64,000 nucleotides of DNA from Deltaproteobacteria bacterium (GTDB taxonomy: Bacteria; Myxococcota_A; UBA9160; UBA6930), in assembly GCA_029261795.1 (NCBI GenBank), contig JAJDAP010000082.1, forward strand, positions 20,937-84,936, in the 5' to 3' direction. How positions within the stretch are numbered: position 1 is the stretch's first letter; each line of letters begins with the position of its first letter. The position numbers and the translations under genes are program-made. Of this stretch, positions 42,390-51,862 are shown piece after piece. The notes under the pieces were generated by a model. That model did no database searches and was not told the DNA's origin. It saw nothing but the letters and a program-made list of their open reading frames with translations.

Positions 42390-45035
42390 CTAGTTCTCCG
42401 GCGGCTGCTTTCCGGCCAACACCAATAGCGCTGGCAGAAAGATCAGATTCGCTGCCAGCATGACGACGACCCCCAGGCATAACAACTGCCCGAGGCTCGC
42501 CATCCCGAGATGGGTCGCGAAGCCGAGGCTGCCGAAACTCGAGATGGTGGTCAGCGCGCTCCAGAAGATCGCGCGTGAGGTGCTCGTCGAGAGCAGACCC
42601 TCGGTCCCGCGCCGATCGCCATTGCCATCGCGGTAGCGGTGAACCAGGTGGATACCACTGTCGACGCCGATGCCGAGCAACAGCGGCACCACGATCACGT
42701 CCGCGAAGTTCACCGAGAGGCCGGAGAGGACCGAGATCGCGCCGGTCACGGCGGCCGCCAGCAACAACGGCACCAGGACCAGGCTCGTGTACCGCGGGCT
42801 GCGCCAGAGCAGCAGTACCACGATTCCGACCAACACCAGCGCAGTTGCCAGCGCCTGCTTCAACGAGGCCATAATCGTACGCGAGGCCTCGAGCATGTAG
42901 ACCGAGGAGCCGGTGGCATCGCTTGCGATGCCGCGCACCTCGGCGACGAATTCCGCAAGTGCCCGCTCGTCGTTGAGGTCCCGCTTCGGATAGATCTCGA
43001 CCAACGCGGCACCTTCGGCCGTGATCATGCGGTCGTGCAGTGAGACCGGGAGGTCGGCCAGTTCGACCCGTTCTGCCATCAATGCGCGATCGAGCCGGCG
43101 GAGCCGATCGACGATGCCTTCGACCAGGGCCACATGCAGGGCGCGCATCATGGCTTCGTCCGGGCCGGCGCCTGCCACGAAGGCCTCGATATCCGCTGCG
43201 AGCCGGCCGGCAACGGCGTCCAACGTGGGATCCTCGCTATTCGCCTTCAGGGCGAGCAGCGCGCGCCGAAAGCTTCGGAGCGCGATCACGTTGTCGGCGA
43301 GGACCGCTGGCGCCGGCTCGCCGCCGGCCGGCACATCGAGCAGGAACGCCAGATCCTCGAGGATGAAGAGCTTTTCCTCCTGGTCGACGGGAATGAAACT
43401 CGCCAGGGTCCTGGCCTCTTCGACACTTTCGAGTGATTTCGCTTGCTCTGCGATCGCCTGCGCCGCAGCGAGGTCCGGCGCAAGGACATCGATGCTCCAC
43501 GGGTTCACCACCTCGTCGGCGACCAATTCCTGGAATGCCTGCACGCTCTCGCTGGCCGGGTCCCGGACATTGAGCGGATTCGCGTCGAAGCGAATCCCCG
43601 GGAGCAGGAAGGCAGCAGCCAGTGCGATCAGACCGGCCAGCGTGACCACGAGCCGCGGCCTTTCGATCGACCAGGTCGGCAGGCTCAGTCCGCGGCTCGT
43701 CGGCGTGCGCAGAGGCGCCTCAGAATCGCCTAACGAAATCGCTGCGGGGAGAACCGTGAGGCTTGCGAACAGCGAGAACAGCATTCCGGTGCCCGAGATC
43801 AACCCTAGCTCGGCGACGCCGAGATACGGCGTCGGAACGAAGGCGTAGAAGCCGATGGCGGTGGTGACGGCACACAGCACCAGCGAACCGCCGACGCCAC
43901 GAGCGGTCTCCTCCAGCGATTCGAGGTGGGCCGTTCCCGCGAGCCGGAGTTCCTGGTATCGCATCGTGAAGTGGATCGCGAAGTCGATCCCCAGACCGAT
44001 GAACAACACGATGAACGTGACCGAGATCAGGTTCATGTGCCCGATGGCGAGCGCCGCGAAGCCCGTCGTCCAGGACAGGCCCATCAACAACGCGCCAATG
44101 GCGCCGAAGATCAGGCGCCACGATCCCAGCGCCAGCCACAGGATCGCGAACACCATGATGAACGAAGCGAGCCCGGCCAGGCGCGCCTGGCCCTCGACGA
44201 TCGAGAACTCCTCGGCCTTGAGCGCCAGATCCCCCGTGATCGCCATCTCGATACCGCGGCCGGCGTAGTCGACCGCTTCGAAGATCTCGCGCAACCGGTC
44301 CACCGCGGCACCGCCCGGCACGAAGTCTCCGTGGTCGAGCACGGGCTTCACGATCACGAAGCGTCGGGTCCGCCCATCGTCACCGGCGCCACTCAGGACC
44401 AGATCGGAAAAGGCATCTGGATGCGGCTCCAGCTCCGCGGCATCCCGCAAGGCCGCACGAATCCCTTCGAACACGCTGGCGAGATCGAGGCCCCCTTCGA
44501 TCTCCTCGCCCAGATGGCGTGTCGCACGTTCCAGCTGGCCAAAGACGCCGCGAACACTCGGGTCTCGGCGCAGTTCGGCCAGGAAGGGTTGGGCACGAGC
44601 CAATTCGTCGGCGAGGTCGTCGAGATCCGAGGGCTCGAGATACAGCAGGCCGTTCTGCTCGAAGAAGCCGCCGACGCCGGGAGCGAAGGCGGCCACGAAC
44701 GGATCTCCTTCAGCGCTGATCCGCTCCACCAGATCGAGCGCCGCATCTCCGGCCGACAGGGTGCTCGGACCATCGACGACGACCAGGATCGTGTCCGCGC
44801 GCAGGGGCAACGCTTCCTCGACCTCGATCCGCAGGGCGCGAAAGCGGAGCGTGGGGTCGAAGAGCTCATCGGTGTCCGATACCACGCCGAGGCGAAGCAC
44901 CGAGACGGTCAGGGCGAACAGCGTGAATGCACCCGCCCATAGCAACGTCGAACGGGGGCGGCCGGCGACGAGCCGGACCCAACGCGCGATGGCGCGCCCT
45001 ACACTCTCTTCGATGGACGTCACGATGCCCCTCAC
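42390..45035 (-). CDS. RND/MMPL-family lipid transporter, HpnN-like
   Basis: The protein has 881 residues with two copies of a helix plus periplasmic domain plus five-helix unit. VTFIVLFIGLGIDFAIHFTMRYQE and VIVVPLLLGIGVDSGIHLVHRYRD (each given here in pieces: LGIDFAIHF, LGIGVDSGIH) are the duplicated RND core helices. Length and layout fit HpnN, which moves hopanoids to the outer membrane. MlaC-like and MlaA genes adjoin it. GTG 45035 starts it; GTG 45023 is also possible. Confidence 0.82.
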   Translation of the reverse strand: MRGIVTSIEESVGRAIARWVRLVAGRPRSTLLWAGAFTLFALTVSVLRLGVVSDTDELFDPTLRFRALRIEVEEALPLRADTILVVVDGPSTLSAGDAALDLVERISAEGDPFVAAFAPGVGGFFEQNGLLYLEPSDLDDLADELARAQPFLAELRRDPSVRGVFGQLERATRHLGEEIEGGLDLASVFEGIRAALRDAAELEPHPDAFSDLVLSGAGDDGRTRRFVIVKPVLDHGDFVPGGAAVDRLREIFEAVDYAGRGIEMAITGDLALKAEEFSIVEGQARLAGLASFIMVFAILWLALGSWRLIFGAIGALLMGLSWTTGFAALAIGHMNLISVTFIVLFIGLGIDFAIHFTMRYQELRLAGTAHLESLEETARGVGGSLVLCAVTTAIGFYAFVPTPYLGVAELGLISGTGMLFSLFASLTVLPAAISLGDSEAPLRTPTSRGLSLPTWSIERPRLVVTLAGLIALAAAFLLPGIRFDANPLNVRDPASESVQAFQELVADEVVNPWSIDVLAPDLAAAQAIAEQAKSLESVEEARTLASFIPVDQEEKLFILEDLAFLLDVPAGGEPAPAVLADNVIALRSFRRALLALKANSEDPTLDAVAGRLAADIEAFVAGAGPDEAMMRALHVALVEGIVDRLRRLDRALMAERVELADLPVSLHDRMITAEGAALVEIYPKRDLNDERALAEFVAEVRGIASDATGSSVYMLEASRTIMASLKQALATALVLVGIVVLLLWRSPRYTSLVLVPLLLAAAVTGAISVLSGLSVNFADVIVVPLLLGIGVDSGIHLVHRYRDGNGDRRGTEGLLSTSTSRAIFWSALTTISSFGSLGFATHLGMASLGQLLCLGVVVMLAANLIFLPALLVLAGKQPPEN

Positions 45036-45068
45036 TAGCAGACCGGGACGAGAGCGTCCGCGTGCCGC

Positions 45069-45074
45069 TAGGCT
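45069..45074 (+). promoter_or_regulatory. TAGGCT box close to a start codon
   Basis: TAGGCT ends seven bases before ATG 45082 with no Shine-Dalgarno between. Confidence 0.4.
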
Positions 45075-45081
45075 TGCTTCG

Positions 45082-45690
45082 ATGCGAAGCCTCGCCCTTT
45101 TCTTCGTCGGTTTCCTCTTTGCCGCTCCGGCAGTGGCCCAGGCCCCCCCGCTCGAGCGCGCAGGCGAGCCCGTCGAAAAGCTCTATGAAGCGCTCCTGGC
45201 TGCGATGAAGGGTGGGGAGGCGCTGGGCGTCGAGGGGCGAACCCGGCTGGTCCGGCCCGCCGTCGACGAGGCCTACGACATCGCGTTCATGGCGTCGAAG
45301 GCGCTGGGGCGGCATTGGCGCGACCTGCCGGAGCCGCAGCGCGAAGATTGGCTCGCGACCTTCCGGCGGCTCACGGTCCATACCTATGCCACCCGCTTCG
45401 AGCGCTTCTCGGGTCAGGCCTTCGAAGTGGGCGAGATCGCGGCGGCCTCGCGGGGGACCGCTGTCGTGCACACGCGGATTCTCCTGCCGGGCGAGGAGCC
45501 GGTGGAAATCCGCTACCGCATGCGGCTGCGCCCGGGAGACGGCTGGCGCATCGTCGACGTCTATCTGAACGGGACGGTGAGCGAACTCGCCCTGCGCCGC
45601 TCGGAGTACGCCTCGGTGATCGAGCGCGAGGGCTTCGCGTACCTGACACGGAGCCTGCGCGAGAAGACCGCACCCGCCGGAACCGACTAG
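45082..45690 (+). CDS. MlaC/HpnM-like periplasmic phospholipid-binding protein
   Basis: The protein has 202 residues with signal peptide (LALFFVGFLFAAPAVAQ). GRHWRDLPEPQREDWLATFRRLTV in parts (WRDLPEPQREDWLATF) and YATRFERFSGQAFEVGE are the conserved MlaC segments. It should carry a lipid across the periplasm between the RND protein and MlaA. It is divergent from the RND gene and convergent with mlaA. Confidence 0.85.
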   Translation: MRSLALFFVGFLFAAPAVAQAPPLERAGEPVEKLYEALLAAMKGGEALGVEGRTRLVRPAVDEAYDIAFMASKALGRHWRDLPEPQREDWLATFRRLTVHTYATRFERFSGQAFEVGEIAAASRGTAVVHTRILLPGEEPVEIRYRMRLRPGDGWRIVDVYLNGTVSELALRRSEYASVIEREGFAYLTRSLREKTAPAGTD

Positions 45691-45705
45691 CGTCGCGCGC
45701 CGCGC

Positions 45706-46518
45706 TCAATCGATCGGCGACTCGCAGCCGAGCTCGATCAGGCGGGCCTCTACCCGGGCGTCCCGATCCATCAGATAGGCCCCGCGCATCGCCGAGTAGA
45801 AATCGACCGAAGTCTCGCGCAATGCGTCGAGGCGTTTGCGATCCATGTCGTAGGCCGAGAAACCATCGCTGGCATTCACGATGAAGACCGGCGTAGCACC
45901 GAGCAGCCAGGTATCCGGGCGCAGTAGGAGATCCACACCCTCTCCGATGGCATCGCGCCCGGTCGATGGACCGAGGAGCGGGAGCACCAGGTAGGAACCC
46001 GGAGGCACGCCATAGGCCGCGAGCGTCTCACCGAAACTCGTATCGCGATGCTCGAGGCCCAGCCGCCTGGCCGGCTCGAAGAGGCCTCCGATCCCGACGG
46101 TCGAGTTCACGCTGAACCGACCGACGGTGCGCATCGCGTCGCCGCCCGCACCCTGAAGGACCTCGTTCGTGAAGATCACGGGTTCGTGCAGATTCGCGAA
46201 GAAGTTCCGCACCGAGACACGCACGAACCTCGGGAAGGCGGCCTGATAGAACTCGGCCACGGGGTCGAGCACCCAGCGATAGACCCCGTCGTTGAACGCG
46301 AAGACCGGACGGTTCGCGCCTTCCCAGGGATCCCGTTCGCCGGGATCGGGCCCCAACTCTTCCTCGAACAACCAATCTTCTGCCGGGCCGGCCTCGACCT
46401 GGGGCAGCGGGGCGACTCCGGTGCCAACCGGATCGCGGCCGAGCTCGTCTGCACCGGCGGATAGCGGCCCGAGCGCGAAGGCCAGGGAGATCCCGAGAAG
46501 CGCCGCACCGCGAATCAT
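45706..46518 (-). CDS. MlaA/VacJ-like outer-membrane lipid transfer protein
   Basis: The protein has 270 residues. DPWEGANRPVFAFNDGVYRW, NFFANLHEPVIFTNEVLQG and GVPPGSYLVLPLLGPSTGRD are typical MlaA motifs. The usual lipobox Cys is missing: the signal peptide ends ALGPLSAGADE, so it is cut by signal peptidase I and is not a lipoprotein. MlaA removes or inserts lipids at the outer membrane. It overlaps the DUF815 ATPase gene (ATGA). Confidence 0.88.
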   Translation of the reverse strand: MIRGAALLGISLAFALGPLSAGADELGRDPVGTGVAPLPQVEAGPAEDWLFEEELGPDPGERDPWEGANRPVFAFNDGVYRWVLDPVAEFYQAAFPRFVRVSVRNFFANLHEPVIFTNEVLQGAGGDAMRTVGRFSVNSTVGIGGLFEPARRLGLEHRDTSFGETLAAYGVPPGSYLVLPLLGPSTGRDAIGEGVDLLLRPDTWLLGATPVFIVNASDGFSAYDMDRKRLDALRETSVDFYSAMRGAYLMDRDARVEARLIELGCESPID

Positions 46519-47417
46519 CGACCCGCCTCGAGTGCGCGCTTGCCCACGAAATCGTCGACGAACTGGCGGGCGGTCCGGCCGGAGCGAGACGACCGATCGA
46601 GCGCCCAGCGCAGCGCTTCCTCTCGGACCTCTTCGGGACGGACGCCCACTCCTTCCCGGTCGAGGTGATGGGCGACGATACGCAGGTACGTGGCCTGGTC
46701 GAAACCGAAGAACCCGAGCACCAGACCGAAGCGATCCGAGAGCGCCAATTTCTCGTCGATGGCCTCGCCCAGGCGGAGTTCCCCCTGCTCGTCGACGCGG
46801 ATCTGCTGGTTCTCATGGTGCCGCTCGGGAAGCAGATGCCGGCGGTTGCTCGTCGCGATGATGCGCACGTTGGCAGGAGGCCCTTCGAGACTTCCCTCGA
46901 GTGCGGCTTTCAACTCGCGGTAGCCAGAATCACCGTCGCCGAACGAAAGATCGTCGCAGAAGAGCAGGAAGCGTTGGGGCGCGCCGCGGAGCGCACCTAA
47001 CACATCGGGGAGGTGGAGCAGGTCGTCGCGCCGAACTTCGACCATGCGCAGCCCTTTTTCCCCGTAGCGACTGAGCAGGCCGCGCACGGCCGACGACTTT
47101 CCGGTTCCACGTTCGCCGTAGAGCAGGACGTGATTCGAAGGATGGCCGGCGAGAAACTGCTCGGTGTTCCGGATCAGATGTTCGATCGCCGGCTCGACAC
47201 CGATCAGGTCGTCGAGTTCGAAGCGCGAGTAATCCGGGACCGGCTGCAGCCGGCCCGGCGCACCGCTCGACCCGGAACCGGAGGCGACCCAACGAAATGC
47301 CATCGTCTCCCGAAACACATCGGCAGAAGCTGGCGATCCGATGCGCTCCTCGAGCAGCCGCTCGGTGAGTTCGAGGATTCGCCTCAGTCGTTGGAGAATG
47401 GAGCGGCGCTCGGACAC
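46515..47417 (-). CDS. DUF815-family AAA ATPase
   Basis: The protein has 300 residues. Walker A is LLYGERGTGKSS, Walker B LLFCDDLSFGDGD, and IIATSNRRHLLPE is the sensor region. This family has no assigned role. GTG 47417 starts it and the stop overlaps mlaA as ATGA, so it may be linked to envelope function. Confidence 0.85.
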   Translation of the reverse strand: MSERRSILQRLRRILELTERLLEERIGSPASADVFRETMAFRWVASGSGSSGAPGRLQPVPDYSRFELDDLIGVEPAIEHLIRNTEQFLAGHPSNHVLLYGERGTGKSSAVRGLLSRYGEKGLRMVEVRRDDLLHLPDVLGALRGAPQRFLLFCDDLSFGDGDSGYRELKAALEGSLEGPPANVRIIATSNRRHLLPERHHENQQIRVDEQGELRLGEAIDEKLALSDRFGLVLGFFGFDQATYLRIVAHHLDREGVGVRPEEVREEALRWALDRSSRSGRTARQFVDDFVGKRALEAGR

Positions 47418-47483
47418 GGGCGCCGAGTGTAGGACGCTGGGTCGAATCCCTCCTCCATCTTCGCCAGCCCCTAGACTGGAGCG

Positions 47484-47693
47484 GTGCGCGAACCGACACC
47501 GGCGGACCCAGGCCTATGCGGCCGTTGCCGGCACGCAGGGTGCCAGAAGAGCGCCAAGGGCAGCAGCTTCCTTCGCTGCGGGCTCGCGGACGAGCGCGAG
47601 GAATTCCGGCGCTACCCCCCGCTTCCCGTCCTGCGCTGCGCCGGATTCGCGCCCGACGAATCCCCGGACGCCGACGACCCGGACATCGGTTAG
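47484..47693 (+). CDS. Small cysteine-rich (zinc-ribbon-like) protein
   Basis: The protein has 69 residues. Cysteines in LCGRCRHAGCQ, FLRCGLA and VLRCAGF suggest a zinc or metal knuckle; RYPPLPVLRC is a conserved phrase of a small family without assigned function. GTG 47484 is the start. It precedes the ACT-domain gene. Confidence 0.6.
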   Translation: MREPTPADPGLCGRCRHAGCQKSAKGSSFLRCGLADEREEFRRYPPLPVLRCAGFAPDESPDADDPDIG

Positions 47694-47716
47694 GCTCGCA
47701 TCTCTCAGGAGGCCTC

Positions 47717-48253
47717 ATGCAGCGTTGGCACATCCTCTCCGCGATCGGTCGTGATCGACCCGGACTCGTCTCGGAACTCGCCCGGCTCGTGCTCGATTGC
47801 GATGCGAACCTCGAGGACTCGCGGATGACGATCCTGGGATCCGACTTTGCCGTGATCCTGCTCTGCTCGTCTTCGGCCGCGGAAACCGCGGACCAGCTCA
47901 CCCTCGGCGCCAAGCGACTGGAGCGTGACCACGGGCTGACGATCCTGATCCGTACCCTGGAGGACGGTCCGCGGCCTGCGGTCCCGGCTCCGGGCACGAA
48001 GCTCTATCGGGTCGAGGCCGCGGGCGAGGACCGCGCCGGAATCGTGGCCGGCGTATGCGGCGTCCTCGCCGAGCACGCCGTGAACATCACCGAGCTCACG
48101 AGCCGCAGCCAACCGGGTCCGGGCGGATCACCGCACTACGAGATGACGATTGCGGCCGAGGTACCCGTCGCGGTCGAAGCGCGCACCTTGCGAGAGGCGC
48201 TCGAAGCCGAAGCAGACCGACTCGTTCTCGACGTCTCGCTGATGCCGGCCTGA
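47717..48253 (+). CDS. Tandem ACT-domain protein, GcvR-like
   Basis: The protein has 178 residues with two ACT domains (SAIGRDRPGLVSELARLVLD and AGEDRAGIVAGVCGVLAEHA). GcvR-type proteins bind amino acids and modulate glycine metabolism or transcription. AGGAGG precedes ATG 47717. TAGGCT at 47691 could be its -10. No glycine-cleavage genes adjoin. Confidence 0.82.
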   Translation: MQRWHILSAIGRDRPGLVSELARLVLDCDANLEDSRMTILGSDFAVILLCSSSAAETADQLTLGAKRLERDHGLTILIRTLEDGPRPAVPAPGTKLYRVEAAGEDRAGIVAGVCGVLAEHAVNITELTSRSQPGPGGSPHYEMTIAAEVPVAVEARTLREALEAEADRLVLDVSLMPA

Positions 48254-48268
48254 CAACGGCTCTAGCGC

Positions 48269-48907
48269 TCAGCCTCCGAAGACGCTCGAATTGCCCGGGC
48301 CATCGGACCAGTTGCTCGGGAAGGGCCGCGCCACTGCGGCGTAGAACACCTCGATGAAGCGGTAGGTGAGACCCCAGACCACGTGACGGTCGGAATCACC
48401 GACCATGATGCCCGGAAACTCCCAATCGCCCGTCTGGTGGAAGGCGCGGCGCACGTGGCGGTCGGGGTTCGCTAGTTCCCAGAGCGGGAAATAGAAGGCG
48501 TGCTGCACCTCGCTCTCCTGGAGCACCAGGTCTCCGGGCGGTTCGGTGAGCTGATAGACGAAGGCGGAGATGACCATGCTGTTCGGCTGTCCGGCGTTGC
48601 GTCCCTGCAGATCGTCGATGCGTCCGAGCGTCCTGGCGCCATCGAGCGGGACGCCGACTTCTTCGAGCGTTTCACGGCGCGCTGCATGGTCGAGGCTCTG
48701 GTCGTCCGGATCGACGCGACCACCGGGAAACGCCATGTGGCCCGACCAGGGGTCGCCGTCCTTGTCGGCACGATGGATCAGCAGCACCTCGGGCTGGCCG
48801 CGATCTTCCCGCAACACGAGGGCCACGGCGGCGCGCCGCGCCGCTTCCTGCTCGACGAGGGTGGGCTGATAACCCTCGAGGGCCCCTCGGATCAATTTGA
48901 TCGTCAT
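48269..48907 (-). CDS. NUDIX hydrolase, CoA-pyrophosphatase-like
   Basis: The protein has 212 residues. The Nudix box reads GGRVDPDDQSLDHAARRET followed by LEEVG, with Asp where the first Glu usually stands. The form is that of NUDT7/YeaB-type CoA diphosphatases. It hydrolyses nucleoside diphosphate-linked substrates. ATG 48907 gives the usual length. Confidence 0.82.
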   Translation of the reverse strand: MTIKLIRGALEGYQPTLVEQEAARRAAVALVLREDRGQPEVLLIHRADKDGDPWSGHMAFPGGRVDPDDQSLDHAARRETLEEVGVPLDGARTLGRIDDLQGRNAGQPNSMVISAFVYQLTEPPGDLVLQESEVQHAFYFPLWELANPDRHVRRAFHQTGDWEFPGIMVGDSDRHVVWGLTYRFIEVFYAAVARPFPSNWSDGPGNSSVFGG

Positions 48908-48929
48908 GATGGACCAGTCTAGCGACCCG

Positions 48930-50441
48930 TCAGCGTCGGATGTCCTGGCGGCAGTCGAGATCGATGCGAAGCAACCTCTCAGCGCCGTCCGGGCGCCGCT
49001 GACCGAGGACAAGCCAATCGGCCTCGGGCGCCAGACCCACGCCGGTTGGCTCTCCCCATCGGGCGACCTCGTCAGAGATTCTCAGCGGAAGTAGCTCGCC
49101 GTCGGCCGGGCCGAGGCGCAATGCAGTGCCCGAGGTCAAGCCCGACCGCGCTCCGGCGGTCATCGTTGACAGCCTCGCCACCGCAAAGCCGAGGCTCTCC
49201 GGGAACAAAGCCGCGGCTCGGATCGTCGATGTCTCGGCAACCAGCAGCAATGCGCCGTCGGCCGAGAAAGCTGCGGCGCCGCCGGCTCCGATGCTTCCAC
49301 CGAGCGAACGACGCACGCCGGTCGCGGGGTCGAGAACCTCACCGCGCCTGGGACCGAGACCATGTCCCCTGGCCGCGACGAGGGCCCGCGCGTCCGGCGA
49401 CCAAGCCAGCGGCACCACCCAGCCCGCTCCGGCGCGAAGCAGTGGTTGTTCATTGGCGAGCAGGATCCCGCCGTGACCCGCCTGCAGCGTGGCTCGTCGT
49501 ACCGACGCTCGCCCCCGCTCGCCGCGCAACCAGACCAGCCCGCGACCGGTGGGATCGTAGAATGCGTTCTCGTCGGGACCCGAGTGGAAGGTGACGCGAC
49601 GTGCACCGCGCTCCGGCCCTGCTTTGCCGCGAGCGCTGATGACGAGCACCTCTGTATCTCCCGGGGTGCGCCAGCTCGCATAACGATCGGAATCGAACAG
49701 CACGACGTTCCCGGAGACGTGCGGCGACGGTCGGCGATTGTTGCCCGGCTCGTTGCAGGTCCAGCAAGCCGTCGTACCCGTCTCGAGCGAGAGCCGTTGG
49801 ACCTGACTGCGGCCGTCGGGTTCGATCGCCTCGAACCAGACAGTCTGACCCCGGTCCGCGAGGCGCGGGGAGGCGCCGCGATCGGACAGCACCACGGCCG
49901 CTCGCTTCGAGACGGAGCAGACCCGCTCGGGACCGAGTGCCAGCCGCGAGTCGATATCCAATGCCGCGGACCGGGTCCGCTCATCCGGGTCGATCCGACC
50001 GCCGTCGGTCGCCGCCCAGAGCCCGCCGATCAGCAGCACCAGGAGGATGCCGAGCGCAAACTCGGTGCCCCAGCGAACCAGATGCTTGCCCGGGCCGGGA
50101 GCGGGTTCAGCGCTCCGAACGTGCCGCCAGAACGCATAGGCCACCCAGCCCACACCAACGGCGGCATACGGCCAGGCGCCAGGGCCGATGTCGAGCCGGA
50201 CGGCGGCCACCGCGGGCCAGGCGAGCCAACCGGCGGTGGCCGCGCGCATGGCATGACCGGCACCGGCGCGCTCGCGGGCATGTCGGCGCCGCACCACCCA
50301 GTTGGTGGCCAGCATCATCAGCGACCCACCGGCGAGGGCGGCGGCATAGACCGCCGGGCGGCCAGCAGCCGATCGAACGGTCCAGAGGAGCAGAATCCCA
50401 AGCGGCGCGCCGGAAAGGAATGCCCAGATCCGCCAGATCAA
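48930..50441 (-). CDS. Membrane protein with TolB-like beta-propeller
   Basis: The protein has 503 residues. Four or five helices (residues 1-150) lead to a periplasmic beta-propeller with TolB-type blades (GLVWLRGERGRASVR, LAWSPDARALVAARG, AAFSADGALLLVAE). The function is unknown. TTG 50441 is the likely start because GGAGG lies six bases upstream; the open frame continues to 50672 but would overlap the divergent DUF6178 gene. Confidence 0.65.
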   Translation of the reverse strand: MIWRIWAFLSGAPLGILLLWTVRSAAGRPAVYAAALAGGSLMMLATNWVVRRRHARERAGAGHAMRAATAGWLAWPAVAAVRLDIGPGAWPYAAVGVGWVAYAFWRHVRSAEPAPGPGKHLVRWGTEFALGILLVLLIGGLWAATDGGRIDPDERTRSAALDIDSRLALGPERVCSVSKRAAVVLSDRGASPRLADRGQTVWFEAIEPDGRSQVQRLSLETGTTACWTCNEPGNNRRPSPHVSGNVVLFDSDRYASWRTPGDTEVLVISARGKAGPERGARRVTFHSGPDENAFYDPTGRGLVWLRGERGRASVRRATLQAGHGGILLANEQPLLRAGAGWVVPLAWSPDARALVAARGHGLGPRRGEVLDPATGVRRSLGGSIGAGGAAAFSADGALLLVAETSTIRAAALFPESLGFAVARLSTMTAGARSGLTSGTALRLGPADGELLPLRISDEVARWGEPTGVGLAPEADWLVLGQRRPDGAERLLRIDLDCRQDIRR

Positions 50442-50551
50442 CCGCTGCCTCCACTCGTCTTCTGCGCTCGTCGCAAACCACCGGGGCGCATGCGAACTCC
50501 CTATGGTGGGAAGGCCATCGAGCGTAACGGGCGGCGAGGAGCCGCGCCGGT

Positions 50552-50557
50552 TAGTCT
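50552..50557 (+). promoter_or_regulatory. TAGTCT box close to a start codon
   Basis: TAGTCT ends 10 bases before ATG 50568 with no clear Shine-Dalgarno. The same hexamer precedes ATG 24145. Confidence 0.4.
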
Positions 50558-50567
50558 TCGGCTGCCG

Positions 50568-51758
50568 ATGGCCCACCTCCCGGTTCTTCCTCCCGAGGCC
50601 CGTCGCATTCTCGAGCTTGCGCGCAGCGATCGCGGCGCGGCCCGCGAAGCGCTGGCCCAGCTCAGTGCGCAAGCGCAGACAGCGCTGCTGCTCGAGACGC
50701 CGGTCTCGCGGCGTGCGGCGCTGCTCGACCTCGTCGATCAGCCGGAGTCGGTGGTGCCGGGCCTACCGGCAGCCGATCTCTGCTTGCTGGCGCGCTCGAT
50801 CGGGCTCGAGGAAGCCGGTTGGTTGCTTTCGTGTGCCACGAACGAGCAGCTCGTGGCATCGATCGACCTCGATGCGTGGGACGGCGCCCTGCCCGATCGC
50901 GTGCGCTTTGGGGAGTGGCTGGCAGCACTAGCCGACGCCGGTGAAGAAACCCTGCTGCGCGCGACCCACGCCATCGATTTCGAGATGCTCGTGCTCCAGG
51001 TCCGCGCGCGCAGTCACGTCGTGCTCAAAACGAATGAGGATGACTGGGAGCCCCCGGCCGGTGGCGTCACCGTCGACGGCGTATTCTATTTCGTACCGCG
51101 GGCCGAGGCCGACGACCTTTCGGATTTCATGGAACTCATCCAGGCGCTGTTCTCGAACGACTACTGGATGTACTTCCGACTTGCTCAGGGTGGCATCTGG
51201 GAACTCGACATCGAGACGGAGGAGTGGGCACTTCGCTGGCGGCGCGGACGCCTCGAAGATCTCGGATTCCCGAACTTCGATGATGCGATGCGCATCTACT
51301 CCTTCCTGCGCCCGGACCGTCGCTCGGAGATTCCGACGCGTCCGCCTGCTTCGACGCTCGAAGCCCACACGAACCTGCCGGTCTCCGTCCCGCCACTGCC
51401 CATCGTGTCCGATGCGGAACACGCGTTGTTCCGTGCGATGGCAGGATTGGAAGAAGCCGAACGTGCGCCGGTTCGTGCTGCATTCCTCGAACTCGCCAAC
51501 CGCGTGGCGATGGCCGACCGGCTTCCCCTCGGCGAACCGGAAACCCTCGAGAAGGCCTTGGAGAAGGCCGCCAGGGTCTCCAGCCGCGGAATCGTGCATC
51601 TCGCGGAAGCGCACGGGCTCGACGCGGCTGATGTCTTGCGGCGGGTAACGGTCGAGCGCCTGTTCCAGGTCGGGCACAACCTTGCGCCCGAACCGCGCAA
51701 GGAACGCGCCACCGAATCAGAAACCGACCCGGAAACCGCGTCGGAGTTTCCCAACTAA
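50568..51758 (+). CDS. DUF6178-family protein
   Basis: The protein has 396 residues. ADLCLLARSIGLEEAGWLLS, IDLDAWDGALPDRVRFGEWL and the later RWRRGRLEDLGFPNFDDAM fit DUF6178, a family of unknown function found in deltaproteobacterial lineages. It is helical and cytoplasmic. ATG 50568 starts at the first family-like residues. Confidence 0.75.
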   Translation: MAHLPVLPPEARRILELARSDRGAAREALAQLSAQAQTALLLETPVSRRAALLDLVDQPESVVPGLPAADLCLLARSIGLEEAGWLLSCATNEQLVASIDLDAWDGALPDRVRFGEWLAALADAGEETLLRATHAIDFEMLVLQVRARSHVVLKTNEDDWEPPAGGVTVDGVFYFVPRAEADDLSDFMELIQALFSNDYWMYFRLAQGGIWELDIETEEWALRWRRGRLEDLGFPNFDDAMRIYSFLRPDRRSEIPTRPPASTLEAHTNLPVSVPPLPIVSDAEHALFRAMAGLEEAERAPVRAAFLELANRVAMADRLPLGEPETLEKALEKAARVSSRGIVHLAEAHGLDAADVLRRVTVERLFQVGHNLAPEPRKERATESETDPETASEFPN

Positions 51759-51774
51759 CAAATAGGGAACGTCA

Positions 51775-51790
51775 CGCGCCTGCGTTTTTT
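51775..51790 (+). terminator. Possible small terminator after the DUF6178 gene
   Basis: ACGC and GCGT form a four-base stem around GCCT, followed by six T at 51785-51790. It is short but the T-run is rare in this sequence, so it may end the DUF6178 transcript. Confidence 0.35.
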
Positions 51791-51810
51791 GTTGGTCCCC
51801 CGGAATGCAA

Positions 51811-51844
51811 GGAGCCCGCGAGGGCACAGGCTCTCGCGGGCTCC
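51811..51844 (-). terminator. Stem-loop terminator downstream of the histone-fold gene
   Basis: GGAGCCCGCGAG (51811-51822) and CTCGCGGGCTCC (51833-51844) are perfect 12-base arms around a 10-base loop. It lies 18 bases after the histone gene's stop. The T-tract is poor, so it could also stabilise the message. Confidence 0.6.
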
Positions 51845-51862
51845 GATGACCAGAGATCTCTC

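Noticed and set aside
49362..51758. A 798-codon open frame on the plus strand
   Set aside because: The first 400 codons are antisense to the propeller protein gene; the family-like protein starts at 50568.
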